Of a stretch of 64,000 nt of DNA, positions 18,701 through 27,438 are shown one piece after another. The position numbers and the translations under genes were made by a program. The notes beneath the pieces were generated by a model. That model was not told the DNA's origin, ran no database searches, and saw nothing but the letters and a program-made list of their open reading frames with translations. The DNA comes from Streptomyces qinzhouensis (GTDB taxonomy: Bacteria; Actinomycetota; Actinomycetes; Streptomycetales; Streptomycetaceae), in the NCBI RefSeq assembly GCF_007856155.1, contig NZ_CP042266.1:2294001-2358000 (forward strand), read 5' to 3'. Numbering within the stretch: position 1 is the stretch's first letter; every line of letters begins with the position of its first letter.

Positions 18701-19082
18701 GGACCTCGACCTGATGGTCTACAACCAGGCGGGTGCCCGGGTCGCGATGTCCGCGGACGCGGACTCCGAGGAGGCCGTGAGCCTGGTGAAGCCCGCTCCG
18801 GGCACGTACCGGATCGTGGTCGACGGCTACGAGGTCGGCGCCACCGGCACCCAGTACGACTACCGGGACGTCTTCTTCGCCCCGGCGCTCGGGGAGATCA
18901 AGGTCGACGAGACCCGTCAGGTGAAGCTCGGCACCGGTGAGTCGGCGCAGGTCGGCGCGGAGGTCGTGGTCGCCGGACCGGCTCCCGAGGGGCGGCAGTT
19001 CTTCGGAGACGTACGGCTGGTGAACACCCGCGGCACGGCGGCTGGCACCGGCAGCGTGGTGATCGGACAGGTCGTCCCGTAA
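15756..19082 (+). CDS. Secreted subtilisin-like serine protease (S8 family)
   Basis: 1108 residues. The ATG at 15756 is preferred over the ATG at 15750 because AGGGA (15746-15750) has proper spacing only for the former. An arginine-rich N-region and hydrophobic core ending APALA indicate a signal peptide (about residues 1-42). A propeptide follows. The S8 catalytic residues are Asp218 (ITIGILDSGVD), His394 (SHGSHVAG), oxyanion Asn492 (SAGNDGPG) and Ser590 (GTSMSSPQVAG). About 500 residues of C-terminal beta-rich domains follow, including PPC-like folds. It is an extracellular protease for mycelial nutrition or development; no inhibitor gene is adjacent. Confidence 0.92.
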   Translation: MTPEPQSPITGGSPTRRRRVARIAAAASLVTALVAAGTAPALATAPADDPGTGAKAVPAADKKLGAADAELLAEAEAKGEKQITVMVATAPGATEAVAAQLGSVEGGTVGKTYDALGYVRATLPTAKAESALKTAAKLPSVHGIDLRHEVKLDDPTPGADTVKAASGATGKQVRSYPAPDAKTPAKNPYNPSFETGAVDFVKKNPTYDGRGITIGILDSGVDIAHPALQKTTTGERKIVDWVTATDPVIDGDGTWRQMRLEVAGPSFTVNSRAYTAPAGSYRFNIFAEAVTRNGDMAGDLNRDGDTTDTWAMLYDAAAGTVRVDLNNNADFTDDTPMKQYKDGFQIGYFGQDDPATPIAERIPFVIELRKDVVYNPATGAKADYASIGVIEGSHGSHVAGITAANGLFGGKMNGAAPGAKLVSSRACSWSGGCTNIALTEGLADLVINRGVDIVNISIGGLPALNDGNNARSELYNRLIDSYGVQLVISAGNDGPGTNTLGDPGVADKAISVGAAISKESWAANYGSLVTKKYQMMPFSSRGPREDGGFTPTITGPGSAIQTTQTWSPGGPVREAGYQLPPGYSMIQGTSMSSPQVAGASALLLSAAKQRGIDLTPAKLRTALTSTADKIPGVKAHEQGAGLIDTVEAWKSVKDGVAAHEYTVKAPVDTAIDFALKTPGFGTGLYDREGGLKAGQSKTYDITVTRTTGPDRAVWHELDWRNNDGTFRLLGGDRVRLPLNQPVTVTVQARPKSDGVHSAILEADDPRTEGVDKQIMATVVVSTPLAAPSYAFSASGSVERNSHRSYFITVPEGAKTLEVALGGLAKDSQTRFISIHPYGVQMEDSATIYCYPNYPNPANTCRPDVRSYDEPAPGVWEIEVESRRTSPLLNNPYQLDVTLLGADFSPAVQTLPEVKVGTPAPVQWQVTNKIAPIDGRLAGGSLGSAKVSRPTIAKGELQQSTVVIGEGVERLDVAIGNTSDRNADLDLMVYNQAGARVAMSADADSEEAVSLVKPAPGTYRIVVDGYEVGATGTQYDYRDVFFAPALGEIKVDETRQVKLGTGESAQVGAEVVVAGPAPEGRQFFGDVRLVNTRGTAAGTGSVVIGQVVP

Positions 19083-19173
19083 CCGGGCGGTCCTGAAGGT
19101 TCCCGGAACCGCGGGCACTCCGTCCGGCCACGGCCCTGGTCAGCGGCCGCGGCCGCAGCCGGACGGTACGGAG

Positions 19174-19203
19174 GGGGCGGGCGTCCTGACGGGCGCCCGC
19201 CCC
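19174..19203 (+). terminator. Subtilase terminator
   Basis: A 10-bp stem (19174-19183 with 19194-19203) is followed by GCTCCTTTTCCCCGTTT, one of the few T-rich tails in the window. Confidence 0.75.
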
Positions 19204-19300
19204 GCTCCTTTTCCCCGTTTCCCCGTGCTCCCCCGATTCCCCCGATTCCCCCGTTCCCCCGATTCCCCGTGCTCCCCCGTTCCCCCGTTTCCCGGCCGCC
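19204..19300. repeat. C-rich simple-sequence repeat
   Basis: The plus strand is a run of short units such as CCCCCGATT, CCCCCGTT and CCCCGTGCT repeated with slippage over about 95 bp, ending at the stop codon of the leftward gene. It is non-coding. Confidence 0.7.
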
Positions 19301-19310
19301 CGGTTCCGGC

Positions 19311-20057
19311 TCAGCCCCTTCCCGGGCAGTCGAGTCCCTCCGCCTGCGGCAGACCTTCGTCCACCCAGGCGCGTCCATGGGCGATGTCGTCGCCCGTGTA
19401 GTAGAAGCTCTCCTCGGGCCCGAACCGGGACATGGCCACGAGCATCCGGGTGCCGACCGTGGCCTCCGGCGCCACCTCCACCGGGAGCGCGATCCGTTCC
19501 CGGCCCGGGCCCCGCCGCGGTTTGAGATAGGTGTCGACGTCGAGGGTGACCGTCAGCAGATCCGCCGGCCCCTTCTCGACCCGGGCCACCGTCCCCTCCA
19601 CGATCAGCTCGGAGCAGGCCACGAGCCCGTCCGGGGCGGGCTTCATGGCGGCGTTCTCCGAGCCGCGTTCGCTCCGGGACGACAGCGACGGCGGGTGCGC
19701 CACGTAGTACTGGATGAGGGTGAAGGCCCCGACGAGGGAGGCCAGCGCGGCGACGGAGGCGGCGAGTACGAACAGCGGCCGACGGCGGCGGCGTGCCGGG
19801 GCGCCCGGAAGCACGGCTTCCGCCACCCGCTCCTGCTCCCGCTCCCGCACCGGCACGGGCACGGACTCCTGCTCCGGCTCCGGTACGGGCTCCGTCGCGC
19901 CCCGGGCGAGCGTGTCCCCGATCAGCTTGAGCTGCTCGCCCAGGACCGCCATGTCCCGCGCCGCACTCTCCGCCGCCGGGTCCCCCTCCCGTACCGGCTC
20001 CCCCATCAGAACCGCCATCAGGGCGTCGTTCCCGGCCTCGTCGTGCCTGTCGCGCAT
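19311..20057 (-). CDS. Single-pass membrane protein, probable sigma-factor partner
   Basis: 248 residues. The cytoplasmic N-terminus (about 95 residues) contains LMGEPVREGDPAAESAARDMAVL and a Glu/Pro/Val-rich linker. One membrane helix follows (PLFVLAASVAALASLVGAFTLI) and then an extracytoplasmic domain (LVACSELIVEGTVARVEKG...). The start codon lies one base beyond the stop codon of the sigma factor gene, so translation is coupled. The position and topology are those of an anti-sigma factor, but the usual HxxxCxxC zinc motif is absent and no family could be named. The anti-sigma role is inferred from context. Confidence 0.75.
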   Translation of the reverse strand: MRDRHDEAGNDALMAVLMGEPVREGDPAAESAARDMAVLGEQLKLIGDTLARGATEPVPEPEQESVPVPVREREQERVAEAVLPGAPARRRRRPLFVLAASVAALASLVGAFTLIQYYVAHPPSLSSRSERGSENAAMKPAPDGLVACSELIVEGTVARVEKGPADLLTVTLDVDTYLKPRRGPGRERIALPVEVAPEATVGTRMLVAMSRFGPEESFYYTGDDIAHGRAWVDEGLPQAEGLDCPGRG

Positions 20058-20058
20058 C

Positions 20059-20571
20059 TCACACCACCTCGTCCGTACGGAGCCGTTCCCGCATCGCCCG
20101 GGCCGCCGTGTGCAGCCGGCTCTTGACCGTCCCCTCCGGCACCCCCAGCTCGCGCGCGATCTGCGGAACGGTCAGATCCGCGTAGAACCGGAGCACCAGC
20201 ACCTGCCGCTGGACCCCCGGGAGCGCGTCCAGCCCCTCGGCGACCGTCAGCGCCAGCAGTCTGGCCTCCTGGCCGCCCTGGCTCTCGGGGTTCCACACCT
20301 TCAGCGCCGCCAGCCTGGCCGCCGTGCGCTCCAGCCGCCCGCGGTTACGGTGCCAGTCGGCCGCCAGGTTGGAGGCGACGACGGCGGCCCAGGCCCCCAC
20401 GTCCCGCGGCGGATCCTCCCCCTTCGCCCGCCGCTCCAGCAGGCGCAGCCGGATCTGCTGCACCCCGTCCTGAAGCTCGGACTGCGGTACCCCGCCGAGC
20501 GCGAGCACCGCGCACACCCGGCTGACCTGCGCCGGGGCGAGCGGGTCCACTCCACCGTCCGCGACCGCCAA
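20059..20571 (-). CDS. ECF-type RNA polymerase sigma factor
   Basis: 170 residues. Region 2 runs from about VSRVCAVLALGGVPQSELQDGVQQIRLRLLERR to ASNLAADWHRNRGR. Region 4 ends with the recognition helix LTVPQIARELGVPEGTVKSRLHTAARAMRERL. The TTG at 20571 was chosen because GGGGAGG lies five bases upstream; a GTG at 20550 is the alternative. The downstream gene (one-base gap) encodes the presumed membrane regulator. Control is probably autogenous through the ECF-like promoter at 20603-20627. The stimulus is unknown. Confidence 0.85.
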   Translation of the reverse strand: MAVADGGVDPLAPAQVSRVCAVLALGGVPQSELQDGVQQIRLRLLERRAKGEDPPRDVGAWAAVVASNLAADWHRNRGRLERTAARLAALKVWNPESQGGQEARLLALTVAEGLDALPGVQRQVLVLRFYADLTVPQIARELGVPEGTVKSRLHTAARAMRERLRTDEVV

Positions 20572-20602
20572 GACTTCCTCCCCATACCCGCGTTTCCCCT
20601 CT

Positions 20603-21828
<1,226 letters not shown>

Positions 21829-21852
21829 GCAGAGAGCGGGAACAAGCACCGC

Positions 21853-21888
21853 GGACCGGCCCCGGGAGGACTCTCCCGGGGCCGGTCC
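21853..21888 (+). terminator. asd terminator
   Basis: A perfect 16-bp stem (21853-21868 with 21873-21888) with a GACT tetraloop lies 24 bp after the asd stop codon. Confidence 0.8.
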
Positions 21889-21890
21889 GT

Positions 21891-21965
21891 CGTATCAGGT
21901 CCCGTCGTATCGGGTCCCGCCGTATCAGGTCCCGCCGTATCAGGTCCCGCCTTATGAGGCTGGTC
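21891..21965. repeat. 15-bp tandem repeat
   Basis: Four copies of CGTATCAGGTCCCGC (two with one substitution) at 21891-21950 are followed by a degenerate fifth. They directly abut the asd terminator and precede the convergent exporter gene. Confidence 0.8.
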
Positions 21966-22020
21966 CGCCGCACGCGCCCCGCAACCGGGCCCACAACCGG
22001 GCCCGCGCCCGCGCCCGGAC

Positions 22021-23223
22021 TCAGGGAAGCACGGCCGCCGGGGCATGGCGCGAGCCCGCCAGGGTGACCGCGGCCAGCAGCGCCAGCGCGCCCGCGAGCA
22101 GCAGCGGCACCGTGGTGGACCACCGGTCCACCGCCGCGCCGCCGCCCGCCGCGCCCAGCGCGATCGACGCGTTGAAGACGCCCGCGCAGAGACCGGACAC
22201 CGCCTCCCTCGCCCGGGGCGCCGCCGCGAGCATCCAGTGCTGCGCGGAGACGGAGACTCCTCCGTACGCCAATCCCCACAGCACCAGCAGCCCCATGGAG
22301 AGCACCGGGCTCGCCCCGGTGAGACAGAGCGGCGGTACGACGGCCGCGAGGGCGGCGGAGACCATGAGCAGGGCGCGGCGCGGTGAGCGGGCGGCCGCGG
22401 TGCCGCCGAGGAAGTTCCCCGCGACCCCCGCGACCCCGTAGAGCAGCAGCAGTGCGCCGATCGCCCCGGCGGGCACTCCGTCGACGCCTTCGAGGACCGG
22501 CCTGACATAGGTGTAGGCGGTGAAGTGCCCGGTCACCAGAAGCGCGACGACGACGAGTCCGGTACGGACGGCGGGGGTACGGGTCAGCGCGGCCGTCTCC
22601 CGTGGGTGTACGGCCCGTTCCGGGGGCAGCGGAGGCAGCAGCAGGCGCAGCGCCCCGGCCACGGCGAGGGCCAGCGCGGCGACCGCCGCGAAGCCCCACT
22701 CCCAGCGGGTGAGGTCGCCGATGAGGGCGCCCGCGGGAATCCCGAGAACGGACGCGAGGGCGATACCGCTGAAGACGACGGCGGTGGCGCGTCCGGCGGC
22801 GGGCGGAGGCACCAGCCGGTGGGCGAGTCCGGCGGCGATCGCCCAGACGCCGCCGATGGCCAGCCCGACGGCGATCCGGGCCGCGAGCAGCACGCCGAAG
22901 CCGGGCGCGAACGCGGCGACCGCGTTGGCGAGGGCGAGCAGCAGGAGCAGTCCGGTCAGGACGGACCGCCGGTCGGCGCGCCCGGCGACGGCGGGTAACA
23001 GGGGCGCGCCGACGGCGGCGACGACGCCGGGGAGGGTGACCGCGAGGCCCGCGGTGCCCTCCGAGACGCCGAGGTCGCCGCTCATCGGGCTGAGCAGTCC
23101 GACGGGCAGCATCTCGCTGGTGACGACGGTGAAGGTGGCGGCGGCGACGGCGAGCACGGCGGCCCGGTCGTGGTGGGTGCGGGGCGGTCTCGGAGGCGCC
23201 CCCTGGGACAGGTCGGTGGTCAT
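22021..23223 (-). CDS. MFS transporter, DHA1 drug-exporter type
   Basis: 400 residues, 12 predicted helices. The motif A-like loop is AVAGRADRRSVLTGL after helix 2. Motif C-like ASVLGIPAGALIGDLTRWEWGFAAVAAL lies in helix 5, the antiporter signature of 12-helix exporters such as CmlA/AraJ-type proteins. VVTSEMLPVGLLSPMSGDLGVSEGTAG is the typical first-helix region. It is predicted to be a proton-driven efflux pump for an unknown small molecule. No regulator gene is next to it. Confidence 0.88.
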   Translation of the reverse strand: MTTDLSQGAPPRPPRTHHDRAAVLAVAAATFTVVTSEMLPVGLLSPMSGDLGVSEGTAGLAVTLPGVVAAVGAPLLPAVAGRADRRSVLTGLLLLLALANAVAAFAPGFGVLLAARIAVGLAIGGVWAIAAGLAHRLVPPPAAGRATAVVFSGIALASVLGIPAGALIGDLTRWEWGFAAVAALALAVAGALRLLLPPLPPERAVHPRETAALTRTPAVRTGLVVVALLVTGHFTAYTYVRPVLEGVDGVPAGAIGALLLLYGVAGVAGNFLGGTAAARSPRRALLMVSAALAAVVPPLCLTGASPVLSMGLLVLWGLAYGGVSVSAQHWMLAAAPRAREAVSGLCAGVFNASIALGAAGGGAAVDRWSTTVPLLLAGALALLAAVTLAGSRHAPAAVLP

Positions 23224-23374
23224 GCCCCAAGCCTTCGCCGGTCGGTCCCGGGGAACAACGGCGGCTGTCCCGTTCCGCCCCCGCGGAGGGCCACCGTCCG
23301 CGGCGGACCGTCAGCGGCCGCCCCCGCCCGCGGCGGACAGTCGTCGGCGCCGGACCGTCAGCGGCGCCGGACCG

Positions 23375-23917
23375 TCAGCGGCGCAGTTCGAAGAGGAAGC
23401 AGCCGTACTCCACCGCCCTGACATGGACCAGGGCGACCGCCGGGTCCCCGAACGCCTCGTCCAGGGCCGCTTCGAAGCCGGCGTCCGGCGCGTCGGCGGG
23501 CTCCAGCAGCCTGCCGCCCTTGATCCGGCCCCGGTCGTCGTAGCGGCGCAGCACCCGCGGGGCGTCCGGGTGGACGAACGGATAGCCCGCGCCCGTGCTT
23601 GCGGCGGACGGGCCGCCGCACTCCACGGCGTGGATGAAGACCGGGCCCTGTTCGTCGTACGCGCCCGGTTCGGCGCCGGTGGCGGCGGCCCAGCGGCGCA
23701 GCGGGGCGTACGACACGAGGGCGATGGACTCGCCGGGGCTGCTCCGGCGCAGACAGCACCGGAGCGGGGCGCCGCCCTCGTCGTCGGTGAAGGGCCGGCT
23801 CGGCCGGCCGGCGTCGTCGGTGGTGCGGAGCCCGGCGAGGACGGCGGGTTCGATGGGCAGCGGCTCGTACCGGAAGCTCGCCGCGGCCGTGGTGCCGGGG
23901 GTGTCTGTCGTCGTCAT
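23375..23917 (-). CDS. DUF1203 family protein
   Basis: 180 residues starting MTTTDTPGTTAAASFRYEPLP. The blocks GGAPLRCCLRRSSPGESIALVSYAPLRR, GPVFIHAVECGG and YDDRGRIKGGRLLE are the recognised DUF1203 pattern. It is a soluble protein with two adjacent cysteines near residue 54. The function of the family is unknown. Its open frame continues far upstream to 25774, but that part is antisense to pepN. It is divergent from pepN, the two starts being 178 bp apart. Confidence 0.82.
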   Translation of the reverse strand: MTTTDTPGTTAAASFRYEPLPIEPAVLAGLRTTDDAGRPSRPFTDDEGGAPLRCCLRRSSPGESIALVSYAPLRRWAAATGAEPGAYDEQGPVFIHAVECGGPSAASTGAGYPFVHPDAPRVLRRYDDRGRIKGGRLLEPADAPDAGFEAALDEAFGDPAVALVHVRAVEYGCFLFELRR

Positions 23918-24094
23918 GGGCCCAGCCTGGCCCGCCGTGCCGGGAATCTCCGGCGGATATCGGACACCGCGCTCCGCAGGGCGGTACGCCCTCCGGGGTG
24001 GCGCGCGCGGCGCACGCGGGGAGTACTCGAAGGCGGTCGGCGGGGACCCCATGGAAGGATGGCCGCAAACACCACATAACCGAGGAGACACCGC

Positions 24095-26674
24095 GTGCCT
24101 GGCACCAATCTGACCCGCGAGGAGGCGCAGCAGCGGGCTCGCCTGCTCACGACCCACGCGTACGAGATCGACCTCGACCTGAGCGGCGCCCAGGAGGGCG
24201 GCATCTACCGGTCCGTGACGACCGTGCGCTTCGACTGTGCCGAGGCGAACGCGCACTCGTTCATCGACCTGGTGGCCCCGGCGGTGCACGAGGTGATCCT
24301 GAACGGGAAGCGGCTCGATGTCGCGGCCGTGTTCCGGGACGCGCGGATCGAGCTGAACCACCTCCACGAGGGCGCGAACGAGCTGACGGTCGTCGCGGAC
24401 TGCTCGTACACGAACACCGGTGAGGGCCTGCACCGCTTTGTGGACCCGGTGGACCAGCAGGCGTATCTGTACACCCAGTTCGAGGTGCCGGACGCCCGCC
24501 GGGTTTTCGCCAACTTCGAGCAGCCGGATCTGAAGGCGACGTTCCAGTTCACCGTGAAGGCCCCGGAGGGCTGGACCGTGATCTCGAACTCCCCGACGCC
24601 GGAGCCCGCCGACAACGTCTGGCGGTTCGAGCCCACCCCGCGGATGTCGACTTACATCACGGCCCTGATCGCCGGCCCGTACCACGCGGTGCACAGCAGT
24701 TACGAGAAGGACGGGCAGTCGGTGCCGCTGGGCATCTACTGCCGTCCGTCGCTGGCGGAGTTCCTGGACTCGGACGCGATCTTCGAGGTCACCCGGCAGG
24801 GCTTCGACTGGTTCCAGGAGAAGTTCGACTACGCGTACCCCTTCGCCAAGTACGACCAGCTCTTCGTGCCGGAGTTCAACGCGGGCGCGATGGAGAACGC
24901 GGGCGCGGTGACCATCCGCGACCAGTACGTCTTCCGGTCGAAGGTGACGGACGCGGCCTACGAGGTCCGTGCCGAGACGATTCTGCACGAGCTGGCCCAT
25001 ATGTGGTTCGGCGATCTGGTCACCATGGAGTGGTGGAACGACCTCTGGCTGAACGAGTCGTTCGCCACCTACACCTCCATCGCCTGCCAGGCCGCCGCGC
25101 CCGGCTCGCGCTGGCCGCATTCGTGGACCACGTTCGCGAACTCCATGAAGACCTGGGCGTACCGGCAGGACCAGCTGCCGTCGACGCACCCGATCATGGC
25201 GGAGATCCGGGACCTGGACGATGTCCTGGTCAACTTTGACGGGATCACCTACGCCAAGGGCGCCTCCGTACTGAAGCAGTTGGTGGCGTACGTCGGCGAG
25301 GACGCGTTCTTCACCGGGGTGCAGGCCTACTTCAAGACGCACGCCTTCGGGAACACCCGGCTGAGCGATCTGCTGGGCGCGCTGGAGAAGACGTCCGGGC
25401 GCGATCTGCGGACCTGGTCGCAGCAGTGGCTGGAGACGGCCGGCATCAACGTCCTCCGCCCGGAGCTGGAAGTCTCCGCCGACGGTGTGATCACCTCCTT
25501 CGCCGTCCGGCAGGAGGCCCCCGCGCTGCCCGCCGGGGCGAAGGGCGAGCCGGTGCTGCGGCCGCACCGGATCGCGATCGGTTTCTACGACCTCGGCGAC
25601 GCGGGCAAGCTGGTCCGCCGCGAGCGCATCGAGCTGGACGTGGACGGCGCGCTGACCCCTGTACCGCTGCCTGAGGGCACGGTGCGGCCCGCGGTGATCC
25701 TGCTCAACGACGACGACCTGTCCTATGCCAAGGTCCGGCTGGACGAGGCTTCGCTGAAGGTCGTCACGGCGCATCTGGGCGACTTCGCCGAATCACTGCC
25801 GCGCGCCCTGTGCTGGGCTTCGGCCTGGGACATGACCCGGGACGGCGAGCTGCCGACCCGGGACTATGTCGCGCTGGTGCTCTCCGGCATCGCCAAGGAG
25901 ACCGATATCGGTGTGGTGCAGTCGCTGCACCGCCAGGTGAAGCTGGCGATCGACCTGTACGCGGCGCCCGCCTCGCGCGAGGCGCTGCTGGGGACCTGGG
26001 CCGGGGAGGCGCTGACCCGGCTGCGGGCCGCGGAGCCGGGCAGTGACCACCAGCTGGCGTGGGCCCGCGCGTTCGCGGCGGCGGCCCGTACGGACGGCCA
26101 GCTCGAACTGCTGGGCGGACTGCTGGACGGCAATGCCTCCGTCGAGGGCCTGGTGGTCGACACCGAGCTGCGGTGGGCGTTCGTGGAGCGGCTGGCCGCG
26201 ACGGGCCGGGTCGACGAGGCCGGCATCGAGACCGAGTACGAGCGGGACCGTACGGCGGCGGGCGAGCGGCATGCGGCGACCGCCCGCGCGGCCCGTCCGA
26301 CGGCCGGGGCGAAGGCCGAGGCGTGGGCGTCGGTCGTGGAGCGCGACGATCTGCCGAACGCGATGCAGGAGGCGGTGATCGGGGGCTTCGTCCAGACCGA
26401 TCAGCGCGAGCTGCTGGCGCCGTACACGGAGAAGTTCTTCGCGAAGGTCAAGGACGTGTGGGAGTCCCGCAGCCACGAGATGGCCCAGCAGGTCGCGATC
26501 GGTCTCTACCCGTCGCTCCAGGTCTCGCGGGCGACGCTCGACGCGACGGACGCCTGGCTGGCGCGGGCCGAGCCGAACGCGGCGCTGCGGCGGCTGATCT
26601 CGGAGTCCCGCTCGGGTGTGGAGCGGGCGCTGCGGGCGCAGGCGGCCGACGAGGCGGCGGGCGCGCGCGGCTGA
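24095..26674 (+). CDS. pepN: Aminopeptidase N, second paralogue (M1 family)
   Basis: 859 residues, GTG start with GAGGAG 8 bp upstream. It has GAMEN in FNAGAMENAGAVTIRD and the zinc site HELAHMWFGDLVTMEWWNDLWLNESFA (His298, Glu299, His302, Glu321). The sequence MPGTNLTREEAQQRARLL agrees, from memory, with the well-known S. lividans PepN, so this is the orthodox housekeeping copy. It cleaves N-terminal residues from peptides in the cytosol. The copy at 10952 is its divergent paralogue. Confidence 0.95.
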   Translation: MPGTNLTREEAQQRARLLTTHAYEIDLDLSGAQEGGIYRSVTTVRFDCAEANAHSFIDLVAPAVHEVILNGKRLDVAAVFRDARIELNHLHEGANELTVVADCSYTNTGEGLHRFVDPVDQQAYLYTQFEVPDARRVFANFEQPDLKATFQFTVKAPEGWTVISNSPTPEPADNVWRFEPTPRMSTYITALIAGPYHAVHSSYEKDGQSVPLGIYCRPSLAEFLDSDAIFEVTRQGFDWFQEKFDYAYPFAKYDQLFVPEFNAGAMENAGAVTIRDQYVFRSKVTDAAYEVRAETILHELAHMWFGDLVTMEWWNDLWLNESFATYTSIACQAAAPGSRWPHSWTTFANSMKTWAYRQDQLPSTHPIMAEIRDLDDVLVNFDGITYAKGASVLKQLVAYVGEDAFFTGVQAYFKTHAFGNTRLSDLLGALEKTSGRDLRTWSQQWLETAGINVLRPELEVSADGVITSFAVRQEAPALPAGAKGEPVLRPHRIAIGFYDLGDAGKLVRRERIELDVDGALTPVPLPEGTVRPAVILLNDDDLSYAKVRLDEASLKVVTAHLGDFAESLPRALCWASAWDMTRDGELPTRDYVALVLSGIAKETDIGVVQSLHRQVKLAIDLYAAPASREALLGTWAGEALTRLRAAEPGSDHQLAWARAFAAAARTDGQLELLGGLLDGNASVEGLVVDTELRWAFVERLAATGRVDEAGIETEYERDRTAAGERHAATARAARPTAGAKAEAWASVVERDDLPNAMQEAVIGGFVQTDQRELLAPYTEKFFAKVKDVWESRSHEMAQQVAIGLYPSLQVSRATLDATDAWLARAEPNAALRRLISESRSGVERALRAQAADEAAGARG

Positions 26675-27438
26675 CGCGACGGGGGCAGGAGGGGGCACGG
26701 CGAGAGCACGGCGAGGGCACGGCCCCCTCGAACACGGGCCCGGTACGGAACTCCGTACCGGGCCCACCGTCGTGACCAGCAGTAACAGGACGGGACAGCG
26801 GGATATGACCGCGGCAAGGCGGCCGCGGCCGAATCCTTGTGGATCATGTGCCGTACGGCTCCCCGGCGCCCCCGGAAAGCCCTTCGGGCCCCGCTCGGCC
26901 GGTTGGCCGGTAGCGGTCTTGTACGGGTGGACCCGGAGACCGGGTCGATCGGGTGGACGGACGGCTCGGCGCCGGGGGGCACCGCCGCGGAGGACATCTC
27001 CCGCGCGGGCGCACGCTCCGGCCGCCGGGTACCGCTCAGCGGACTCGAACAGACCCGGCTCCCCGGCCTCGAACCCGTACTCCAGGCATCTACCGGCGCC
27101 CACCGGACCCGATCGGAACGGGCCGGAACGGCCCGGAGCGGGTCGGACGCCAGGTCAGCGAGGGGGAAACCGAGGCCGTCGGTGGATTCCGCCGGCCGCC
27201 CGGCGCCCCGGCGGCGCCCCCGTGGACCGATCCCCGCCCGCCCCCGAATCACCCGCCCGCACAATGGCCGAAAATAGTCGCTCGGTTGTCCACTGTGCAG
27301 GCCGCGGAGCTCTGGCCGATTCGCAACGTCCACATCGCGCCAATCATTGACCTAGAGTCACGAGCCGTAAGCGGACAGGGATATGCTTCCGGACCGTCGT
27401 CCTATGATCATTCCCGTTCCGATGGTTTGAGGGTGCTG
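26675..27438. other. 764-bp spacer between pepN and the conservon
   Basis: No gene is supported; open frames on both strands are Arg/Pro/Gly-rich and without family similarity. It holds the pepN terminator at 26736-26765 and, close to the conservon, an AT-richer patch (27275-27435) that should contain its promoter. TTGACC at 27347-27352 is a possible -35, but no well-spaced -10 was found. Confidence 0.5.
26736..26765 (+). terminator. pepN terminator
   Basis: A perfect 14-bp stem (26736-26749 with 26752-26765) around a two-base turn lies 62 bp after the second pepN. Confidence 0.75.

Noticed and set aside
15738..19118. Long (1126-codon) open frame antisense to the subtilase gene
   Set aside because: It is the GC-rich shadow of a clearly real gene; the product is Val/Asp/Arg/Gly-rich with no domain, and no RBS or promoter supports it.
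26837..27277. Possible gene of 146 codons before the conservon
   Set aside because: No RBS, no family similarity and Arg/Pro-rich composition; equally long frames exist on the other strand.
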